NCBI GenBank assembly: GCA_018296165.2
Contig: JACKQL020000011.1
Coordinates: 992,001-1,056,000, forward strand
Direction of reading: 5' to 3'
Source: Termitomyces sp. T153
Taxonomy: Eukaryota; Basidiomycota; Agaricomycetes; Agaricales; Lyophyllaceae
DNA: 64,000 nt
A model generated the notes under the pieces. That model worked only from the letters and a program-made list of their open reading frames with translations, made no database searches and was not told where the DNA came from. The translations under genes were made by a program, and so were the position numbers. Positions 1 to 10,525 of the stretch are shown here, one piece after another (within the stretch, counting starts at the first letter, position 1; every line of letters begins with the position of its first letter).

Positions 1-685
1 TAATAAACTAAGAAATGAGAACAAGTAATAAATTGAAAGAAGATCAGAGAACAACAGAACACAAACAAGATATCAGGTAATGTCAAGGCTGGACTGGTAG
101 CTACAGAGTAAGAGAGCTTATATACAAGTAGGCTACTACTTAAAGGGGAAGCCAAGACATAGTCTCAGATAGGTCTAAGATAAGGAGAGGCTAAAAGCAG
201 GAATATCTAAGATAGGGAAGGTCTCAGACAGACACTGGGTGTGATCAGAGATAGTGGATATGATCAGAGTCAGTGGATGTGATTAGGAATGTAATCAAAG
301 ATAGTGGGTGTGATCAGAAATGTAATCAAAAACAGTGGGTGTGATCAGGGATGTAATCAAAGACAGTGAGTATGATCAGGGATGTAATCAAAGACAGTGG
401 GTGTGATTAGAGATGTAAACAGAAACAGTGGATGTGATTAAGGATGTGATCAGAGGCAGTGGGTATGATCAGGAATGTAATTAGAAACAGTGGATGTGAT
501 TAAGGATGTGATTAGAGGCAGTAGGTGTGATTAGGGATATGATCAGAGATAGTGGGTGCAGTTGAAAACAGGGAAGTGATCTGGGATATGAAAGTTATCT
601 GGGACATGGAGGCCATCTGAAACATGTTTAAACTGAATGGAGGTTGCTGAGGGAGAGATTTGGGAAAAATGAATGGGTCATGACA
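1..685 (-). repeat. LTR of family L1, cut by the window edge
   Basis: Minus-oriented LTR. Its 5' terminus is TGTCATGACCCATTC read on the minus strand from 685. The rest aligns by eye with the LTRs at 40983-41554 and 43641-44312, and roughly the last 95 bases lie outside the window. Positions 230-560 are a degenerate tandem repeat built on agtg..tgatcag..gtaatca, within the U3 part. No partner LTR is visible, so solo LTR or element end cannot be decided. The bases just inside, on the minus strand ATCTGGGGCCCAG, are purine-rich enough to be a polypurine tract. Confidence 0.85.
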
Positions 686-1120
686 CTGGGCCCCAGATCA
701 GAGCCAGGCATTCTATACCCCTTCTGTTAGTCAGGGAATGCCCCTGGACTGAAAACAACTCTTGTTGTGCCCCACTGAAGAGACCTACTCCCACATGCAC
801 CTTGGAGGGCTGCCTAGGATGCCAATGGCTGCATGGGCACCCTCAACCCTGACCAACTCAGCCTACCTCCCCCTGGTGCACTACTATGTCTACCTAGTCA
901 CCACTGCAGCCCTGGTCCCCCTAGAGCAGTCTAATAACTACTCTTCCTCTTGGCTCTGACCTCCTGCTCAAGTCCTGCCTTCTATGAGACAGCAATGAGT
1001 CAAAGCTTATATTCAGCAGCATGACAAAGTCCTCCACTCCCTCTGCATCTCTCCTATGGAGTTTGCATGGCAAGCCTATACCCTCCTTGTTAGTCTTTGT
1101 AAAATTTATGTTATGAGTCA
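686..1120. other. gap between two LTRs, no recognised gene
   Basis: CpG-poor sequence between the L1 LTR and the gypsy element. Short open frames exist on both strands (762-959 plus, 921-1121 minus), but neither resembles a protein family I recognise. Confidence 0.5.
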
Positions 1121-1304
1121 CACAGCTTATGGTTCATCCAATATAAGTCAAAACCAGTTGATAGTTCTGTCTACAAAGTATGAAGTAAGGTGCTGCCTTA
1201 TGTAAGTACTAGTACAATACTTTTAGGGATAGCATCACGTGATGCTATCAGTGTAATTAACTAATAAGTAAGATACATATGCATGCAATAGACACTCTAT
1301 TACA
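1121..1304 (-). repeat. 3' LTR of the 1.1-8.5 kb gypsy element
   Basis: Matches 8284-8471 nearly base for base: shared core cagcttatggttca, the block tactttaagg-like tttagggatagcatca, and the end ctctattaca. The block gatagcatcacgtgatgctatc near 1230-1252 is a palindrome conserved in both copies (one CpG lost in the other). Confidence 0.85.
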
Positions 1305-1549
1305 TACCCCCGTTTTGAGTCTGTCAATGGACTCACTTTTACACCACTAAGTTAAAAAATAAAGAGTGGGATATGGCATCCCACCCAAGGGTGTGCACCA
1401 GAATTCACATGCAGATTCCTATGTATATCAGTAGTAGAATTAACCAATTCTACATGGACAAATATACTTCAGCATGATATTCAACTGTGCTGAGTACATA
1501 ATATAGGCTGCTCAAGCCCATGTACAATTACCAATTTGTAGTGAACTAT

Positions 1550-4500
1550 GATAGTAGCTCACCCCACTTGTTCATCCATCTTCAAGGCCTCTGCTTCCTC
1601 ATTACTCATGATGTTCACTCAGCACTCTGATATAGTTAGCTGTATCACTGGAGCCACTGGTTCCAGCCTCAGGAGTGGTAGAAGTAGCAACATTAGTCAC
1701 TACTGCCACTTCCATAGGGCTGGGGATGACTTATGGAGTCATTGCTAGTTGGACTGGCATTGTCAATGTGGAATTGTCAGCATAGTCCAATTCCATGGAC
1801 TTCTCTATAAGTGCATCCTCAGAGGACACACCAGAGCTTGATGGGGGGGGAGGGTGGAGGTGGCTACAACCACTAACAATGAAGGCCCCTCCTTAGTTGG
1901 GCTGCACTTGTGGGAGGAGCCATGGATGACAGCTCCTTGGTGGTAGCTTGTGAGGCTCTCATGACCTCTGTAGGCCAGTGCAACAGGTGAGTGAAAATGC
2001 CATCCTCACCAAAGTGCAGCCATTCAGCTGTGTCTATGGGAGCATGGCCTCTACTTTCATAAATTTGGAGGAGCACACAAAAGCACTCTTGGTTGTCAGT
2101 GGTGGGGATATACCATCTATTGTACCCTAGTAATGGAGGGGGTACCCTAATGGTTTGGAGTTGACAATGGCATTCATTGTCAACCTGCATGAACAAGTCT
2201 ATATGCAGGGCACTCCTGGGCCAATAGTGATAAAGGAAGCATATACCATAGGCATATGTGTGGTTTACTCATGAGGGAGGCATGCAGTTGGCCAGGAGGT
2301 GATGTATTACCTCTGTCTCACTCAAATTGTTAATTTGAGTAGGCAGCACTTGTAGCCTACATAGAGTGAAAGTGTAGGAGGTAATTGCATTAAACTCTCC
2401 TACACTGGATCAGTAAGTGTTTACTGCCTCTTGAAAGAGATGCAGCTGAGCCACCACCATTGTGAACAGCCTCATATAGGCCATTCATGCATGCAGAACA
2501 GTCAGGGCCAGTGCCCAACCTAAAATGTAACTGAAGACCAAGCATTGGTCAATGTGCAAGGCAGCATTAATGGCCACACCTGAATACAGGTTCTGTGAAC
2601 CTGGGTGGCTGTGGTGCAGGATGTACTGTGCCCATGCCTCAATGTCAAAGTGATGGCTAATCAGGACTTGATTAAGTCCTGTTCCCCACATATTGTTATC
2701 TGTGTAGCCTAGCATAGCCAATGAATGTGAGGGTAAGGGTACCAGTATCCAATGGCAGTTTCCTTTGGGCAGAGATGTTTCCAACTCTGCTGGAGTTAGC
2801 TCTATAGCCCACCTCATTGTGTGGTCTCTCAATTGTGGAGCTGTATAGAAGGAGATCCAATGGAACCCCTAAAGGAGAAGAGCAGCATGAATCCACTCCC
2901 TCATTGTGACCTTGGATCCACTGACTTGAATGAGTTTCAGGATCAGGCAAATCTGCTCTGAATTTATAGGCATCTCATGAGAAGCCCATAAATACAGTAA
3001 TTTGTAATGCAGGGATATGTGAGATATCCCAGCCATCTCTATTGAGCAGGCAAAGGCTATTTCATCACCAATAAAAACTGCATTAGTCATTGGTGACCAA
3101 TAGAAGTTGGAGTGTAGCATACTCCTGAAGTCATTCTAGCACTTGAAGCACCCACAAAACAATATGGTATCCCAGCTGTCTGGTAGGTGGCCAAGCACTG
3201 TATTATTCAGATACTTGAGGTCCAGCTTAGACTTCCCAGCATCAATAGTTAACAGCTGTCTGGCATTAGCATTGTGCCACTCTTTGTGACAATGTTTAGT
3301 AGCATTGTCATTGGAGTCACTGTTCAAGATATGTTGATTAGATGTATGGATGTTGTCATCATCATTGCTACTCAAGTTAGATGTCACTGGGGCCCCTGTC
3401 ATCACTTGGGCAGCTGCTTGCTGAGTGACAAAGAATTTCTCCTCACATGAATCCCTCTGCACTGATGGTCTAAACTTCTGAGAAAGCACACCAGGCATCA
3501 CATAGGTCCTCAATCATATCAGCTTCTGATCCCAGAGGAACATTGGCTGGAAAGGCAATTGGAGTGGCAATAACCATAGAGTTGTCTGCCTCTATTACTA
3601 TTGCAGAGAACTGCCTGGTGCCAGCTTCCTTTGTGGAGGGCTTTGATGTTCCCTCCTTTGATGCTGCTAGTTTTGGTGGCTTTACTTTAGCCACCACTGG
3701 CTTAGATGGAAAGCCACCTTAAAATCAGAGTGCTTGTCCATCCTCTGGTCATCACAGCAGGCACTATATCATTGTAGGGCACAAGTGGTGCTCTCTAGGT
3801 TGAGGATTCCTTGACAAACACAGAAGGCTCAGTATGAGCCTTCTTTACTTCTGGAGGGTTAGGAGGAGTTGCTACCTGCTTCCCCTTTGAGTACATCAGC
3901 ACTAACATCTTCTGGAACTCTGGCTTCATGAAGCTGCTGAAGTAGGTGAGCAAGCTGCTCATCTGTAGTGGTTGAAGGCTCAGGCTCTTTTGTTTTGTCC
4001 TTGCCCTTCTCCTTTGCAGAGAAGTGTTGCTCAACTGTCTTCCAGGTAGTCTATGGGGAAGTGCTACTCCCCTGTGCCCATGTGAGTGGCAATGTTAAAG
4101 TTGCCTTGCTCTTTCCTTTGCTAGTCAAGGCAGCCACAGGTTGCCCCGATGCACTTGATGATAACAAGGGTGTGTCTGACAGATGTGTCCTAGTAAGCAA
4201 TGGCAGATATGACCACTGAGGAGGTGCCAGCAACTGCATCAGAGCTGTAATGGACTCTGGACTGTTGTTGTTCACCTCCATCACCTCAGATGTTGATGCT
4301 GCAGAGACCAAGATCCCTACTTGTGATGACATGATGGCAGGTCATTGTTGACCTGCCATGCCCATTGTACAGCTGGGACCAGCCACTGGGGGTGCAGCTA
4401 CAGCAAACTGTGGCATTACAAATAGCTGGGACTCCTGAGACCACACTAGTTGTGCAGCCATAGGGTATCCAAAGTGGAACTGAGAGGGGGCTAGTAGTTC

Positions 4501-4878
4501 TCCACATCCTTTTCCTACTCCTTGAGATGACAGTCCCCCATATCCTCTATCTGCTCTGCCTTATTGAGGGGGCAAACTACATCCCCTCACTGGCAACTGC
4601 TGCATTGCTACTGTGTAGCTTGGTGGAGCTACATCTTCTGGTACTATTGGCAGTCTCCTACTTGCAGGCCTTGTATCCCTTTGAGCTGGGGCCACTCTTC
4701 TCATTGTTGGAGGTGCTACATCCTCCAGCACCAAGCCTCCTGCCAATGTAGTAAAGCCTCCAAAGCCAGAGAGCAAGCTACTCTCTGACTCTCCTCCTCT
4801 TGAGCTCTGTCCAGAGCTCAACACATATCCTGGTGGATCTGTGTCCACTTTACCTGGCCCCTTCTTTTTCTTGCCCAT
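1550..4878 (-). pseudogene. unrecognised degraded coding region between integrase and 3' LTR
   Basis: A chain of minus-strand open segments in changing frames: 4561-4878, 4051-4332, 3795-4034, 3470-3697, 3136-3513, 2869-3120, 2485-2832 and 1873-2196. The first starts MGKKKKGPGKVDTDPP and is Ser/Gly/Pro-rich; a Ser/Thr-rich stretch and a Lys/Glu-rich stretch follow. The later segments have globular composition rich in Trp, Tyr and His, for example LLGYNRWYIPTTDNQECF near 2115. The segments sit where an env-like or accessory reading frame would lie in a gypsy element, after pol. I do not recognise any domain. Stops and frame changes occur throughout, so it is not functional. It could be an accessory gene of the element, or unrelated sequence trapped between the LTRs. 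Confidence 0.5.
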
Positions 4879-5044
4879 GAGGCAAGGATTCAGTCCTCTT
4901 TATAACATTGGCATGTAGCACTCATGATGGGAAAGAAGACAAAGTTTAGTTGGACTTCACACTCAGCTAAGAAATTGGCTGACATAATTATTGATGGCCA
5001 CCTGTCAGCTTATAGGACTAAGTCAAATTAACTTAGACCTTCTA

Positions 5045-5700
5045 GCTAGTTGCACAGGGCACTGCATGCTCTGCAGCTCCAGATATCTGTCAAGGACTGC
5101 CAGGTCCTTGCAGGTCATGAGGGACTTCCAAGTAGTGTCCCCAAGACTCCAATGAACCTCAAATTTGAGGTTTTTACTCTCTCAACAATGACCTATTAGG
5201 TTATCAACAAACCATTCCTGGTTGTCTGGAGCATCAAAGTTGTAAGGCTCTGGCATTTCTCTATTGGGAAATCAGGCATTGTCACTGGCCTTATAGAGGC
5301 ACAGCAGCAACACATGAAGCTTAGAATGTATCCTTTGTTCCTGGAGTGCCATAGGCAACTCCAACACATAGTTGGAGGTCTCACTGTAGGCCTACACAAT
5401 TCTATATGGCCCAATCCACTTAGGGCAGAGTTTTCTTGCTCTGCCTTTAGGTAGATTGAATTTTTTTGTTGAAAGGTACACTAATGCACCTTTCTCTAGT
5501 TTGGGGTCAGGTCTGCAATGTGAATTGGCCAGATGTGTCTGAAAGACACATGCCTCTATAATTGCATCATGTGCTGCTGCCAAGTTCTCCAGAGCTTGGC
5601 AGGCAAACTGTTGGATTCCCTTTGGGATTGCAGTATTTGCTCTAATTTTCTGTATCATAGATGGCATGTACCTACTGTTCAACTTGAATAGTGCAATGTT
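5045..5700 (-). pseudogene. gypsy integrase C-terminus with chromodomain, remnant
   Basis: Minus-strand reading gives KLCPKWIGPYRIV followed, after a frame break, by SNYVLELP, IHSKLHVLLL and then EWFVDNLIGH...FEVHWSLGDTTW...LAVLDRYLEL. In Ty3/gypsy chromoviruses this is the end of integrase (the GPY/F motif, WIGPY here) followed by a chromodomain that directs integration to marked chromatin. The upstream integrase core, with its zinc finger and DDE residues, is absent: the reading runs from gag C-terminal sequence near 5790 straight into this segment, so a deletion of several kilobases of pol has joined the two. Several stops show it is dead. Confidence 0.8.
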
Positions 5701-5789
5701 GTCTCAGAAATGCTTGCATTTATTGCAATCTCTGTTAAGTCAATTTGACTTATGTTGCTGCCAACAACAGCTGCCATTCTGACTGACTT

Positions 5790-8139
5790 TTCTTGCTGTG
5801 CTCTAAATAGTGGGCAGCAGTTTGAATGCTACTCTTATAGGCTTTGGCCTCTAAGACAAACTCCTTGACTGTATTTACTTTGGGAGCCAGTCCACCATTG
5901 CATATTAACACTAGAGCATGTCAGAGGGTATCCCCTCCAAGAACTGTTCACAAATAGTAAATTTGTTGGGGAACATGGCCATATTTTGAGCATGGTTGAA
6001 CAAGGCATTATAGAAGCCTTGCACCCCTTCTTCAACTGCATACACTGCATCATAGAATGTGTCACATGCATTCTGCATTGTCAAAGGTTGTACAAATTGA
6101 TTGTACAGTCTGAGGATCATGTCCTCAAACCTCCAGTGGGACTGGGCCCTATTGACATGTATGACATGTTGTAGGTACCATTTCAGTGCATTTGCAGCTA
6201 GGAAGTCCATTAAAATTAGGACTTTCTTGCAATTGTGCCCATCCCCACTATACTGAGCTACAGTATAGAATATGCAAATGCTCATCAGCCAGTCTTCAAG
6301 TTCACTAAACTTGGCAGACTCTGCATAGGGAGTTTTCATTTTTGATGAATCACTCTGCCTGAGCTTGAGTCCTTCTGGTATAGCCAGTCATACTGCAAGC
6401 AATTGTTCCATTACTACCCTCAGGCAATTGTGCATTGTCTGGCAGTGATATTTGTGGGCTTTCTCCACTCCTGGAGTTGCAAAGCATCCGTGATGTTGTA
6501 GTGGCATTGAAAACTGCTGTTGCTGTCTCTCTGGGAGGACTGTAGTACTCCTCCTTCCAGCTCTGCATCCCACATCATCATCCTTGCTAAGAGGGCCTTC
6601 ATCTGGTCCTCCTGGATCTGGTGGACCTCCTTCTAAGAGTGGCAGTGGTCCACAACCAGGAAAAGGTGGTCCTCTTCCTGAACCTCCACCTCCTTCTCCT
6701 AGGCCTTTGGGTCTATGGTGTGGCATCAATGGAGGAGATGACACAGGATCACTCTCTGGTGATTCCCATCCTGGGTCTCCTCTGCCCACAAGTCTTTCTT
6801 CAGACCAGTTCATAGAAGCATTCACTCTACACCCTGTGTTTCTCTGGGAATCTGCAAGGCTCTAACCAATCCCAACATGTCCATCTCCAAGAGGGGAGCA
6901 AGAATCATGCTCCTTCCTCTTAATTGGCCTAGTTTGTTCTAGTGGAATATACTCTTCAGGCCATGCATCATAGGCAGTATTCCCTTGGAACACCATCCCT
7001 TGATCATCCACATAGGACTGTTTAAAGTTCTCCATATCCCCATTGCAAAATTGCTGGAGAGTGATTTGATTTTCCCACATCAGTGCTCTCTGTGTAGACC
7101 CACTAGGTCTATGCTGCACTACTGGTTGCTCTACCATAATCACTGACCCTGCATCAGTAGATGCTGAGTCCAGTGCTACAATTGTGCCTAATGTGGCTCA
7201 TTATTGACAGTCTACTGCAGCCTGTCTAGCCATGTAAATATACAGTGTTTTGCCAGGCTGTTGTGGTGCTTCCAACAGAGTCAACACTTCGTTGACTGGG
7301 GATAGAGGGGGCACATAAGCTCCTCCAATATATAGAGATGGCATTGCAGACAATGTCTGCAACCTACACAGCTTCTTGTGCAAGAAGTAATCCATTATCT
7401 CCTGTGCTAAAAACAGCATATAAATGTCCATATATTTAACTGGATCAGTGGGGATAATATCATCTCCCAACAATCTTTGGATCACAATGTGCTTAGCTAC
7501 TCTTACAGCTAAATATTGCTGAGTTGAGGTCTTAGGAACCTCAACATGGCTCTGCCAGAATGCCATCATTCTTCAACAAAGGATGTTGTCTGGATGAGCC
7601 TCACCATTTGTATCAGAGGTGTCTCCAACATTCCCTAGTATTGTCTCAATGAATGCAGCTGGAGCTGCTGATTGCATACCCGACACTGGTTCAGCTTGTA
7701 ATCTTACAGACCCACAAGCCCTGTATGAAGAATCTTCTCCACTCCTCAGCAATGTTTCCACCATTGAGGAGTTAATCTGACCTCCCATGGCAATTGGGAA
7801 GAATTGGAGTCCTTCCAGCCTCAGCACTGTGGGTGCATACAAAGAGATTTTCCCCTTGTCTGCCAATGCCATTGCACCTCCTGGCTCCACTGCCAGATAC
7901 AGTCAAGTAGAGGGCCCTTATGGGCCCTCCACTGGAATGCCCTCCTAACCACCTGCAGGTAGTTGTACTGGAGTAACTGCTGGCAGTCTTCCTGGCATCA
8001 CAGCACTCTCTCTGCCTCTGTCATGGTGTGACATGGCAAATTCTGACATCCCATGTGGAGCACTCTTCAATGTTCCATCAAACTCTGTCTTGGACCTAGG
8101 CCTAAGCACTTGACCTTCCATGGTCACCACTGTGCCCAT
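5790..8139 (-). pseudogene. gypsy gag polyprotein remnant
   Basis: The clearest part is 5911-6339, a retrotransposon gag (capsid-like) domain: FSELEDWLMSICIFYTV, then ALKWYLQHV, SHWRFEDMILRLYNQFV and FTICEQFLEGIPSDM. These are the usual landmarks of basidiomycete gypsy gag proteins, which coat the RNA in virus-like particles. Upstream, 6388-6865 encodes a Gly/Pro-rich linker, and 6862-7143, 7201-7569, 7573-7890 and 7945-8139 carry the N-terminal part in several frames. No zinc knuckle is seen; the region that should hold it and the protease has been deleted. Multiple stops and shifts make this a pseudogene. Start taken at 8139 only because it is the first ATG-led segment after the 5' LTR. Confidence 0.75.
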
Positions 8140-8283
8140 TGTGGAAGGTGCACATCAAAAATTTTAATGTGCTGATCATATCTAGTGGCAGTGAACTTCT
8201 TTTACAGAAGTTCAAGTTTTCCCCTCACAAACAAGTTATTGCTTTTTTGACTTAAAAAAATGTAACATTTTCATTACAGGTCA

Positions 8284-8471
8284 TGCAGCTTATGGTTCAC
8301 ACAACATAAGTCAAAACCAGTTGATAGTTCTGTCTACAAAGTATGAAGTAAGGCACTGCCTTACATAAGTAATAGTATAATACTTTTAGGGATAGCATCA
8401 CATGATGCTATCAGTGTAATTAAATATTAATAGGTAATATATGTATAGCATGTAATGGATGCTCCATTACA
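8284..8471 (-). repeat. 5' LTR of the 1.1-8.5 kb gypsy element
   Basis: TG at 8284 and CA at 8471 with the same body as 1121-1304. On the minus strand the element begins TGTAATGGAGC and the internal region follows with TGACCTGTAATG, a possible but unverified primer binding site. Confidence 0.8.
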
Positions 8472-10140
8472 CTAAACCAAGCAGTGAGTGCAGTCTTGTT
8501 TGCATTAGGCCTGGCAGCTACCATCTCTAAAGGCTCATTATGCTGAAAGTAGACTTTATGTTGGCCCTCCATATGCACAGATAATTGATATACAGGGGGA
8601 TGGTTTCCATGCATGTTGAATTCAAAGATGTGCTAGCATGATTCAGCTGCAGAAATGTATCTGGCATCCAGGTGTTCCTTGATTTGATCCTTCTGGTCCA
8701 TCTGCTCTCTGGAAATTTCCACAGTTGTCCTATCATGGCCTTTGTAGATGTACTTGTAAATGTACTTGATGGCTTCCACTGAAGCACAGACCTCCACATT
8801 GATGTGGCATTGATACTTGGCTGAGAGATAAGGATTGTATGAGATAACATCACAATTGTCATAACAATGACCATTCTTTTTAAAGAAGCATCCATTGTCA
8901 GGTCTGGCATATTGAGGATAGCTATTATTCCCATACTGAGTAACCTCTTGAAATTCCTTTGGATATTTCTTGGAACATTTGCAATCTTTCCATGCACTTG
9001 GCATTGGGCTTGGCAGCTCCACAGGGACCATGGACCATGTTAGTAGTAACAACCTGACAACAAAGATAAGTAACTGAATTTAAAATTTAAACAAAGCCAA
9101 TACTTGATGCAATTGAGGCTGAGCAAGTGGATCTGGAATTTGAGCAGAGACAATGGAATCCACATCAGGTGCATCCTTGATCCTGTGATGATTATGGAAA
9201 AAGATCAAGATGTGCATGTGTGGAAGTCCTCTCTTTCAGAATTCAATGGTATGAACATAAGCCATGAAGCTGCCAAAAAGACCTTCCTTGATCTCCTTCA
9301 CCATAGCATTTTTCTTGAGTTCAAATACTCTGGCAACAATATCAGGTCAGTCAGCAGCTGTTTGCTTCTTTCCATTAACTGCAGGTTCCTTCAAAAGAGC
9401 TTCTTCAATCTCTGACCACTTTGGATTGGCAGTCATAATCAAGAAGAGATCAGGTTTTCCAAAATGCCTGCAAATAGCCATAGAGTTCTGGAGTAATTGC
9501 TGCATAAACCCACCATCCTTTTTCAGAGGTTATTATAATGTAGACAAATATCTATTGAGAGCAGGAAAAGTTGGAGATAATCAGGAGTAAGTTGACTCTA
9601 AGGTATAAAAACCATTTACTGTAAAACTATAAGAATACACACTTTCAAGTCTGAATACACACCTTGAAATCAGAAAGCCAGCAATCAGCACAGTCCAAGT
9701 ATAGCCTCACTTTGTTTGGATGAGGATTTAATTTTAAAATTGAATGAAGACTATGTAGAAGCTTTTAAGAGTCAGAAAAACATCTTATACTACTTCTTTG
9801 GCCATTTTTGACCATGAATTTCATTGTTCTGAACTCTCTTTCTTTCCCAAAGAACAGCCAGAAGTAGTGTTAGAAGAGATACTTTAAAAGATAGTATATT
9901 TCACATAAGTAATGCCCGAAAAAGGCTGAAAATTGCCTGAAATATCAATTGTAATGGCTCAGAGAAACAATAGATTCATGCTATCAACCAAAGCTGTCTG
10001 TTATGCCATTTTTTTCCTATTCAAAGTGTGAAAAACAGCCAAGTTACCCAAAAAGGAAGGTTCTTGGTCAGCCTTACTAAGCAGAAAAGTCATTGCATAG
10101 GCACAGCCACTTTCCCAGGAGTCATCCCATATATTATAGA
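8472..10140 (-). mobile_element. Helitron copy A (minus), 5' end at 10140, truncated at 8472
   Basis: Read on the minus strand the copy starts TCTATAATATATGGGATGAC at 10140, the family 5' terminus. About 0.55 kb of noncoding leader follows, then Rep/helicase coding sequence down to 8472, where the gypsy LTR begins. The 5' end abuts the CTTG 3' terminus of copy E (10141-10144), a head-to-tail junction. The leader is an inverted copy of 12755-13370. Confidence 0.8.
8480..9590 (-). pseudogene. Helitron Rep/helicase protein, partial and decayed
   Basis: Helitron transposases join an HUH endonuclease (Rep) to a helicase and mobilise DNA by rolling-circle-like replication. Minus-strand translation shows KPDLFLIMTANPKWSEIEE near 9430, then RGLPHMHILIF near 9209-9232, the two-histidine (HUH) motif, and further on ARPDNGCFFKKNG, NPYLSAKYQCHINVEVC and IKYIYKYIYKGHDRTTVEI (8730-8850). 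The region ends at NANKTALTAWF where the gypsy LTR starts. A 50-bp intron (9054-9103, GT...AG on the minus strand) restores the reading HQ|VVTTNMVHGPCG. In-frame TGA codons interrupt the reading, for example just before KRGLPHMH, where arginine or glutamine is expected. The Rep tyrosines and the helicase ATPase motifs are not in this fragment. Confidence 0.85.
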
Positions 10141-10525
10141 CAAGCTATGGTCCATGCCTTTAGCACAGGCCTGTAGCTCTTGCTTCATCCCAGATCCAAC
10201 CTCACTTTGTTTGGTTAGGTCCTTGATATTCTATTCAATGCTTCATCCCAGACCCAACCTCACTTCATTCAGTTAGGTCTTTGTATTTCAAACTTAATGC
10301 TGAGTCCCAGACTCAACCTCACTTTGTTCAGTTAGGTCCTTGTATTTCAAACTCAATGCTAAGTCCCAGACCCAACCTCACCTTGTTCAGTTAGGTCTTT
10401 GTATTTTCAACTCAATGCTAAGTCCTAGACCTAACCTCACTTTGTTCAGTTAGGTCTTTGTATCTTGTTGACCAAGTGTTGCTTGACTTTGCCCTGCAGA
10501 CCTTCAAGCTCATCTCTAGCCATCT
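10141..10525 (-). mobile_element. Helitron copy E (minus), 3' end only
   Basis: On the minus strand it ends in CTTG at 10141, preceded by a degenerate hairpin (10144-10179) and by repeats of the family satellite (10183-10465). Towards 10470-10525 the unique 3' sequence caacacttggtcaacaag appears, also seen at 24984 next to the array of another copy. Around 10525 the orientation switches to plus, an apparent inversion or deletion breakpoint. Confidence 0.7.
10183..10465 (-). repeat. Helitron 3' satellite array in copy E
   Basis: Four to five units of the roughly 59-bp repeat containing ccagacccaacctcactt and ttaggtctttgtatt, with most CpG sites decayed to TG or CA. Confidence 0.85.

Larger units (their letters stand above)
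1121..8471 (-). mobile_element. Ty3/gypsy element, internally deleted, minus strand
   Basis: Two similar LTRs of 184 and 188 bp (1121-1304 and 8284-8471) enclose gag and integrase remnants, all read on the minus strand. The left LTR begins CA where the right begins TG, consistent with transition decay. On the minus strand the sequence just inside the left LTR is AAAACGGGGGTA, a good polypurine tract, which makes that end the 3' end. Order 5' to 3' is gag (8139-5790), integrase C-terminus with chromodomain (5700-5045), then a long unrecognised coding remnant (4878-1550). Protease, RT, RNase H and the integrase core are missing. No target duplication is visible at the outer edges (agtca versus ctaaa), so flanks have probably been rearranged. 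Confidence 0.85.

Noticed and set aside
6584..6865. Plus-strand Pro/Gly-rich frame.
   Set aside because: Antisense of the Gly/Pro linker of gag, which fits its neighbours on the minus strand.
9104..9590. Plus-strand frames over the Helitron Rep region.
   Set aside because: The minus strand carries the HUH motif; these are shadows.
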